Below, piece by piece: positions 60,023 to 64,000 of a DNA stretch of 64,000 nt (position 1 is its first letter; each line of letters begins with the position of its first letter). The position numbers were made by a program, and so were the translations under genes. The DNA lies in assembly GCA_018266735.1 (NCBI GenBank), contig JAFDZT010000009.1, positions 62,001 to 126,000 on the forward strand, read 5' to 3'. The notes beneath the pieces are model-generated. The model did not search any database and had not been told where the DNA came from. It saw only the letters and a program-made list of their open reading frames with translations. The stretch is from Bacteroidota bacterium (lineage in GTDB: Bacteria; Bacteroidota; Ignavibacteria; Kapaibacteriales; Kapaibacteriaceae).

Positions 60023-61914
60023 TGTGACGTATCCGGATGTTCGTTCAGCACTCGGCGAAGTGCTTCGCGTTGCGCTGTGAGTTCTTGAACGCGATAGAGC
60101 ACGCGACCAGCTTCGTCAATATCGGGAATAGATCCGATGCCAGCCGTCAATTCGTTGATCTCTGCCTGCAATCGATGCATGCGCAGATGCACGAGCGCAT
60201 CACGCACATTGCGCGAATAGTCCAAGAGCGGGATCTCCACTTCGAAGGACTGCCACTTCAAACTCACTTCGTTGGTGGTGAAGACGATGTCGGCCAACTC
60301 ACGTCGTTCCGCCTCGGAGAGCGCATCATCGTCGAGCACGCTCTTGATGATGTCGGAGTGTTCTTCGTCAGCATACTGGATCCGTCGGAACATCCTCCGT
60401 CCGCATTCGCTCCAGAATGTGTCTTCGGTGACGTGATATTTGTTCATCAACAAGGCTAGACCGTGCTCTGCGACGAGTGCCACGCGAAGCAGCTCTCGTT
60501 CGGAAGGAAGGATGAGCGCACGCACCACGTCGGCATGTTGCTGCGAGACCGGTGTCGTGGAAGGCGGCGAGGCAGCAGGCTGCGTCGCGGGACGCGACGT
60601 GCGGGATGGTTGTGTAGACGTTGATGCGATCTGCTGCAGCTCACCAAGAAGGTGCGACTCTTGCAGTCGGAATCGATCGGCAAGCTCGCGTACGAGGAAT
60701 GGATGTCGCAAGGTATCGGGTACGCCTGCGATCCACTGCAGCAACGTGCGCACGGCCTTTGCCTGCTGCAACGAATTGTCCAGTGCGCCCAGCTGATGAA
60801 AGCGTTCGTATTGGAATTGCAGGAACGACATGGCCCCGTCGAGCAAGGCTCGCATGGCGGGTGCACCTTGCGTTCGAACGAGACTGTCGGGATCCGTACC
60901 GGAAGGCAATACCACGACGCGCACATCAAGGCCTGTGCTCAGGGCCAACTCAATGGCCTTTGTCGTGGCGTTCTGTCCTGCATTGTCGGCATCGAAGACA
61001 AGCACCACCGTATCGGCATACTTGCGCAAGAGCTGCACATGTTCAAGCGTGATGGCCGTTCCACTGCTGGCCACCGTATTGGTGAAGCCGGCCTGATGCA
61101 TGGAGACAACATCGGCCTGACCTTCGACGAGCACGGCAAGACGATGTTCGGTGATCGGACGCTTGGCCTTGTCGAGTCCGTAGAGCACGCGACTCTTATC
61201 GAAGACAAGGCTCTGCGGAGAGTTGATGTACTTCGGTTGTTGCGGATCGTCGGTGAGGATGCGGGCCGAGAAGCCGACCACACGACCCACGTCGTCGCGA
61301 ATGGTGAACATGGCACGACCGCGGAACCGGTCGTACATGCGACCGTCTTCGCGCACCACGATCAGTCCTGCATCCGAGAGATGTTCGTCGGTGTATCCCG
61401 TTGATCGAAGGAACGACATCGTCGTGTCCCACGATGCTGGCGATGCGCCCAGCGTCCATGCCTTGACCGTGTCGTCCGAGAATCCGCGCGACGTGAAGTA
61501 CGTGCGAGCCGGAGCGCCATCGCTGGTGGCAAGATGATCGGCATAGTACGACGCAACGGCCGACAGCACGCGATAAGCAGCATCCTTGCGTGCATAGATG
61601 CCTGTGGGATCATCGATGTGCTCTTCGGGGATCTGAATGCCGAGCTTCTGTGCGAGATGCTTGACGGCATCAACGAAGCCCATGTGCTGGAACTCCGTCA
61701 CGAACGTGATGGCATTGCCCGCCTTGCCGCATCCGAAGCACTTGTAGATCCCGCGTTCGGGGTTCACGTGGAAGGAGGGGGTCTTCTCGGTATGGAACGG
61801 ACAGAGTCCGGTGTAATTCCGACCGGTCTTCTTCAACCGCACGTGTTCGCCGATCACGTCCACGATGTTGGACTGTTCACGTACTTGGTCGATGATATGG
61901 TCGGGAATGCGCAT
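59998..61914 (-). CDS. dnaG: DNA primase
   Basis: Makes RNA primers at the replication fork. A 638-residue protein: zinc-binding domain CPFHTEKTPSFHV...CFGCG (residues about 38-64), catalytic core with FSDDTVKAWTLG and the Toprim EGQAD near 268 and VVLVFDADNAGQNA near 305, and a C-terminal DnaB-binding helical domain that begins about 470. All key acidic residues are intact. It overlaps folK by one base. Confidence 0.96.
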   Translation of the reverse strand: MRIPDHIIDQVREQSNIVDVIGEHVRLKKTGRNYTGLCPFHTEKTPSFHVNPERGIYKCFGCGKAGNAITFVTEFQHMGFVDAVKHLAQKLGIQIPEEHIDDPTGIYARKDAAYRVLSAVASYYADHLATSDGAPARTYFTSRGFSDDTVKAWTLGASPASWDTTMSFLRSTGYTDEHLSDAGLIVVREDGRMYDRFRGRAMFTIRDDVGRVVGFSARILTDDPQQPKYINSPQSLVFDKSRVLYGLDKAKRPITEHRLAVLVEGQADVVSMHQAGFTNTVASSGTAITLEHVQLLRKYADTVVLVFDADNAGQNATTKAIELALSTGLDVRVVVLPSGTDPDSLVRTQGAPAMRALLDGAMSFLQFQYERFHQLGALDNSLQQAKAVRTLLQWIAGVPDTLRHPFLVRELADRFRLQESHLLGELQQIASTSTQPSRTSRPATQPAASPPSTTPVSQQHADVVRALILPSERELLRVALVAEHGLALLMNKYHVTEDTFWSECGRRMFRRIQYADEEHSDIIKSVLDDDALSEAERRELADIVFTTNEVSLKWQSFEVEIPLLDYSRNVRDALVHLRMHRLQAEINELTAGIGSIPDIDEAGRVLYRVQELTAQREALRRVLNEHPDTSQWLDAGIV

Positions 61915-62405
61915 TACAACAATATGCGAACGATCCCTGCATCCGTGCAGCCTTGCAACAACTCTTCGATGCTGCGGCCCGAGCGAGGGTCGATCATGTG
62001 CGGAACGATCTCGGCGGCCGGGGCCAGGACGAAGCGTCGGTCCTGCATGCGTGGATGCGGAATGGTGATCACGTCGTTGTGGATCTGTGCGGACCCAAAG
62101 AGGATCACGTCCACGTCGATCTCGCGCTCACGCCACCGTTCACGATTGTGTCGACCGATCGTTTGTTCGACGTTCTTGCAGGCAGCATACAGGTCTTCGG
62201 CTGAAAGGTCCGTCTCGCCCGCAATGCAGCAGTTCAGAAAGTCCGGCTGATCCGTGTAGCCCACCGGCGAGGTCTCGTAGAGATGCGACGTCCGCACAGG
62301 ACCGAGCGTCGACGTCAGAAGGTCGATCGCATGACGCAGTCGTGCGACGCGCGGTTCAAGATTGGAACCAAGCGAAAGGAGGAACGGAGTCGGCGTCGAG
62401 GCCAT
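61914..62405 (-). CDS. folK: 2-amino-4-hydroxy-6-hydroxymethyldihydropteridine pyrophosphokinase
   Basis: Pyrophosphorylates the pterin for FolP in folate synthesis. A 163-residue protein, ATG at 62405 chosen because the LLSLGSNLEPRVARL start follows it. YETSPVGYTDQPDFLNC near 43 and the substrate-binding WREREIDVDVILFG and HPRMQDRRFVLAPAAEI segments are conserved. It follows folB 4 bases downstream, the usual folB-folK pairing. Confidence 0.94.
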   Translation of the reverse strand: MASTPTPFLLSLGSNLEPRVARLRHAIDLLTSTLGPVRTSHLYETSPVGYTDQPDFLNCCIAGETDLSAEDLYAACKNVEQTIGRHNRERWREREIDVDVILFGSAQIHNDVITIPHPRMQDRRFVLAPAAEIVPHMIDPRSGRSIEELLQGCTDAGIVRILL

Positions 62406-62409
62406 GAGC

Positions 62410-62793
62410 CTACGCTTCGCGAACGGCGCTGTACTCGGCTTCGACATACTCCAGGATCTGCTGGATCGGAACGTTGAGCTTGCGCACACGCACCGTTGCC
62501 TGACTTGCCGTATCGAACTTGTCGACAAGTGACGTTGCGATATCGTGGGCCAATGTCTCGATCAACTCATACGGTTCGCCATTCATGTGCTCGTTCACAA
62601 GGAAGAGCACTTCCTCGTAATTGATCGTGTCGTTGATGTTATCGCTGACCACTGCCTTTGTGGCGTTGTAGTAGAGATCGATGTCCACCTGGAACCGACC
62701 GCCGAGTTGATGTTCTTCCTCGCGGACGCCATGATAGGCGAAGAACTCTGCGTTTGCGATGCTGATGCGAGTGAGTGCGGATTGTCGTGCCAT
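62410..62793 (-). CDS. folB: Dihydroneopterin aldolase
   Basis: Produces the hydroxymethyl pterin used by FolK. A 127-residue tunnel-fold protein with FFAYHGVREEEHQLGGRF at about residues 17-34 (catalytic Glu and Tyr region), TINYEEVLFLV near 57 and a C-terminal Lys in the VRVRKLNVPI strand. Length and motifs are normal. Divergent from the ferritin gene with 63 bases between. Confidence 0.93.
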   Translation of the reverse strand: MARQSALTRISIANAEFFAYHGVREEEHQLGGRFQVDIDLYYNATKAVVSDNINDTINYEEVLFLVNEHMNGEPYELIETLAHDIATSLVDKFDTASQATVRVRKLNVPIQQILEYVEAEYSAVREA

Positions 62794-62856
62794 AGGGCGA
62801 AACTACGACCATGCGGCGGTTTTTCAGTAATATCGCTGGTACCTGAAAGGAAGATC

Positions 62857-63372
62857 ATGATGAAAGACAAGCTGGCACTCGCCATCAACGAACAGATCCA
62901 GGCCGAATTCCAAAGCGCTTATCTCTATCTGGCAATGTCGGCCTGGTGCGCCCAGGCCAACCTCCCCGGTTGCGCCCACTGGTTGCGTCTGCAATGGCAG
63001 GAAGAGACAATGCATGCAACGAAGCTGTTCGACTTCGTGCATAGCCGCGGCGGCGCAGCACATCTCAAGGCCCTCGACGAGCCCAAGAGCACGTATACGT
63101 CGCTCGTGAGCGTGTTCGAAAGCGTCCGCGAGCACGAGATCTACATCACGTCGCGCATCAACGCCCTGTACGAACTGGCCGTGAACGAAAAGGATTATCC
63201 GCTGCAGATCATCCTGCAATGGTACATCAATGAGCAGGTGGAAGAAGAGGCCACGGTGATGGAGATCATCGAGCGCTTGAAAATGGTGGGCGGCGACGGT
63301 CCGTCGATCTACTTGTTCGATCGCGAACTTGCCACCCGCACCCTGCAATCCACCACGTCCGGCCAAGGCTGA
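62857..63372 (+). CDS. Non-haem ferritin
   Basis: An iron-storage nanocage subunit. A 171-residue four-helix protein, start at ATG 62857 after GAAAGGAAG. Ferroxidase ligands are visible: Glu in INEQIQAEFQSAYLYLAMS (about 17 and 21), Glu-x-x-His in QEETMHATKLFDF (about 50-53), Tyr and Glu in VFESVREHE, and EQVEEEATVMEI near 125-136. Conserved length and no gap. hldE follows after one base, so the two are co-transcribed. Confidence 0.94.
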   Translation: MMKDKLALAINEQIQAEFQSAYLYLAMSAWCAQANLPGCAHWLRLQWQEETMHATKLFDFVHSRGGAAHLKALDEPKSTYTSLVSVFESVREHEIYITSRINALYELAVNEKDYPLQIILQWYINEQVEEEATVMEIIERLKMVGGDGPSIYLFDRELATRTLQSTTSGQG

Positions 63373-63373
63373 C

Positions 63374-64000
63374 ATGCACGAGCTTTCGAGAGAGCGCACA
63401 AAGGAATTGCTGGAGGCGGCAAGGGGCAAGGAGATCGCCGTGATCGGCGATGTGATGCTCGACCGATACTTCTGGGGCGCTGTGAGCCGCGTATCGCCTG
63501 AGGCACCTGTGCCCGTGGTCGACGTGGAGAGCGAGACGATCCATCTTGGCGGCGCTGCCAATGTTGCGGCGAATCTGCAGGCGTTGGGCGCACAACCCGT
63601 GCTGTGCGGGGTGATCGGCGACGACTCCACTGGGAAGATGATCAAGATGCTTGCCGACGATGCGGGTATGAACACTTCCGGTCTCGTCGTCTCTGCCCAA
63701 CGTCCCACCACGGTGAAGACACGCGTGATCGGCAACAACCAGCAGATCGTGCGCCTCGATCGCGAAACGCGCACGAATGTTGACGGCGACGTGGTCGATG
63801 CCCTTCGCACGCTCATCGCCACACGTCCGCAGCTTGCCGGCGTGATCCTCGAAGACTACAACAAAGGACTGCTCACCGAAGAGCTGATCGAAGCCGCCAT
63901 TGCAGCGGCGGCGGAACGGGGGATCCCCGTTTTCGTCGATCCGAAACGATCGAACTTCTTCGCCTATCGACATGCCTACGTGTTCAAGCCGAATCGAAAA
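63374..64000 (+). CDS. D-glycero-beta-D-manno-heptose-7-phosphate kinase (partial)
   Basis: PfkB-family kinase used in ADP-heptose synthesis for lipopolysaccharide. 209 residues are visible before the window end. GDVMLDRYFWGAVSRVSPEAPVPVV (split: residues about 25-37 and 38-50), GGAANVAANLQALGA near 58-72, VILEDYNKGLL near 152 and VFVDPKRSNF near 185. The order is that of HldE/RfaE domain I. Whether a nucleotidylyl domain is fused at the C-terminus cannot be seen. Confidence 0.92.
   Translation, partial: MHELSRERTKELLEAARGKEIAVIGDVMLDRYFWGAVSRVSPEAPVPVVDVESETIHLGGAANVAANLQALGAQPVLCGVIGDDSTGKMIKMLADDAGMNTSGLVVSAQRPTTVKTRVIGNNQQIVRLDRETRTNVDGDVVDALRTLIATRPQLAGVILEDYNKGLLTEELIEAAIAAAAERGIPVFVDPKRSNFFAYRHAYVFKPNRK

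Overview
The window suggests a chromosome segment of a moderately GC-rich Gram-negative bacterium of the Bacteroidota/Chlorobi/Kapabacteria (FCB) neighbourhood. The signs are a C-terminus resembling a type IX secretion sorting domain, PD40/OmpA-type exported proteins, a lipoprotein (Sec-type) clade II nitrous-oxide reductase with its TonB-dependent receptor, and starts that often lack a strong Shine-Dalgarno. The taxon is my inference; no rRNA is present. No stretch longer than 300 bases lacks a gene.

Bases 1 to about 24255 are the right-hand part of a tailed prophage of siphovirus type. Leftward come terminase large (cut by the window edge), terminase small and a ParB-DNA methyltransferase fusion. 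Rightward come a protease-scaffold gene with a nested scaffold start, major capsid protein, decoration and completion proteins, a lysis cassette (two small membrane proteins and a CHAP lysin), a Met-type tRNA embedded in the lysin gene's 3' end, structural proteins, tail proteins, a tail chaperone pair joined by a -1 frameshift at T_TTT_TTT, a 2025-residue tape measure, two small unknown genes and a leftward tyrosine integrase. The prophage ends in the 3' portion of a tRNA gene (attR) followed by what looks like that tRNA's own terminator.

From 24.3 to 31.0 kb lies an unknown gene plus four tightly coupled exported proteins, three of them cysteine-rich: a beta-propeller with T9SS-like tail, an outer-membrane barrel, a large lipoprotein and a PD40/degenerate OmpA protein. 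From 31.2 to 35.3 kb lie cyclopropane-fatty-acid synthase, an F420/NADP oxidoreductase-like protein, an unusual pyruvate kinase and a small outer-membrane protein. From 35.3 to 45.7 kb is a complete leftward nitrous-oxide respiration locus: Rrf2 regulator, RIC/ScdA repair protein, cytochrome c, nosZ, NosB-like membrane protein, nosL, FixH/YtkA-like lipoprotein, TonB receptor, nosD, nosF, nosY. A MarR regulator diverges from it.

From 46.4 to 64 kb are housekeeping genes: nadE, a NarL-type regulator, a DUF58 protein, dapA, folP, an NtrC-type regulator, gltX, queD, queF, sppA, queA, ybbR-like, dnaG, folK, folB, ferritin and the start of an hldE-type kinase. Folate and queuosine genes are interleaved. 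Arrays of a 7-bp repeat (TGACAAG/TGACGAG) occupy several intergenic gaps between 32 and 46 kb, including two near-identical inverted copies around one gene and one inside the nos locus.
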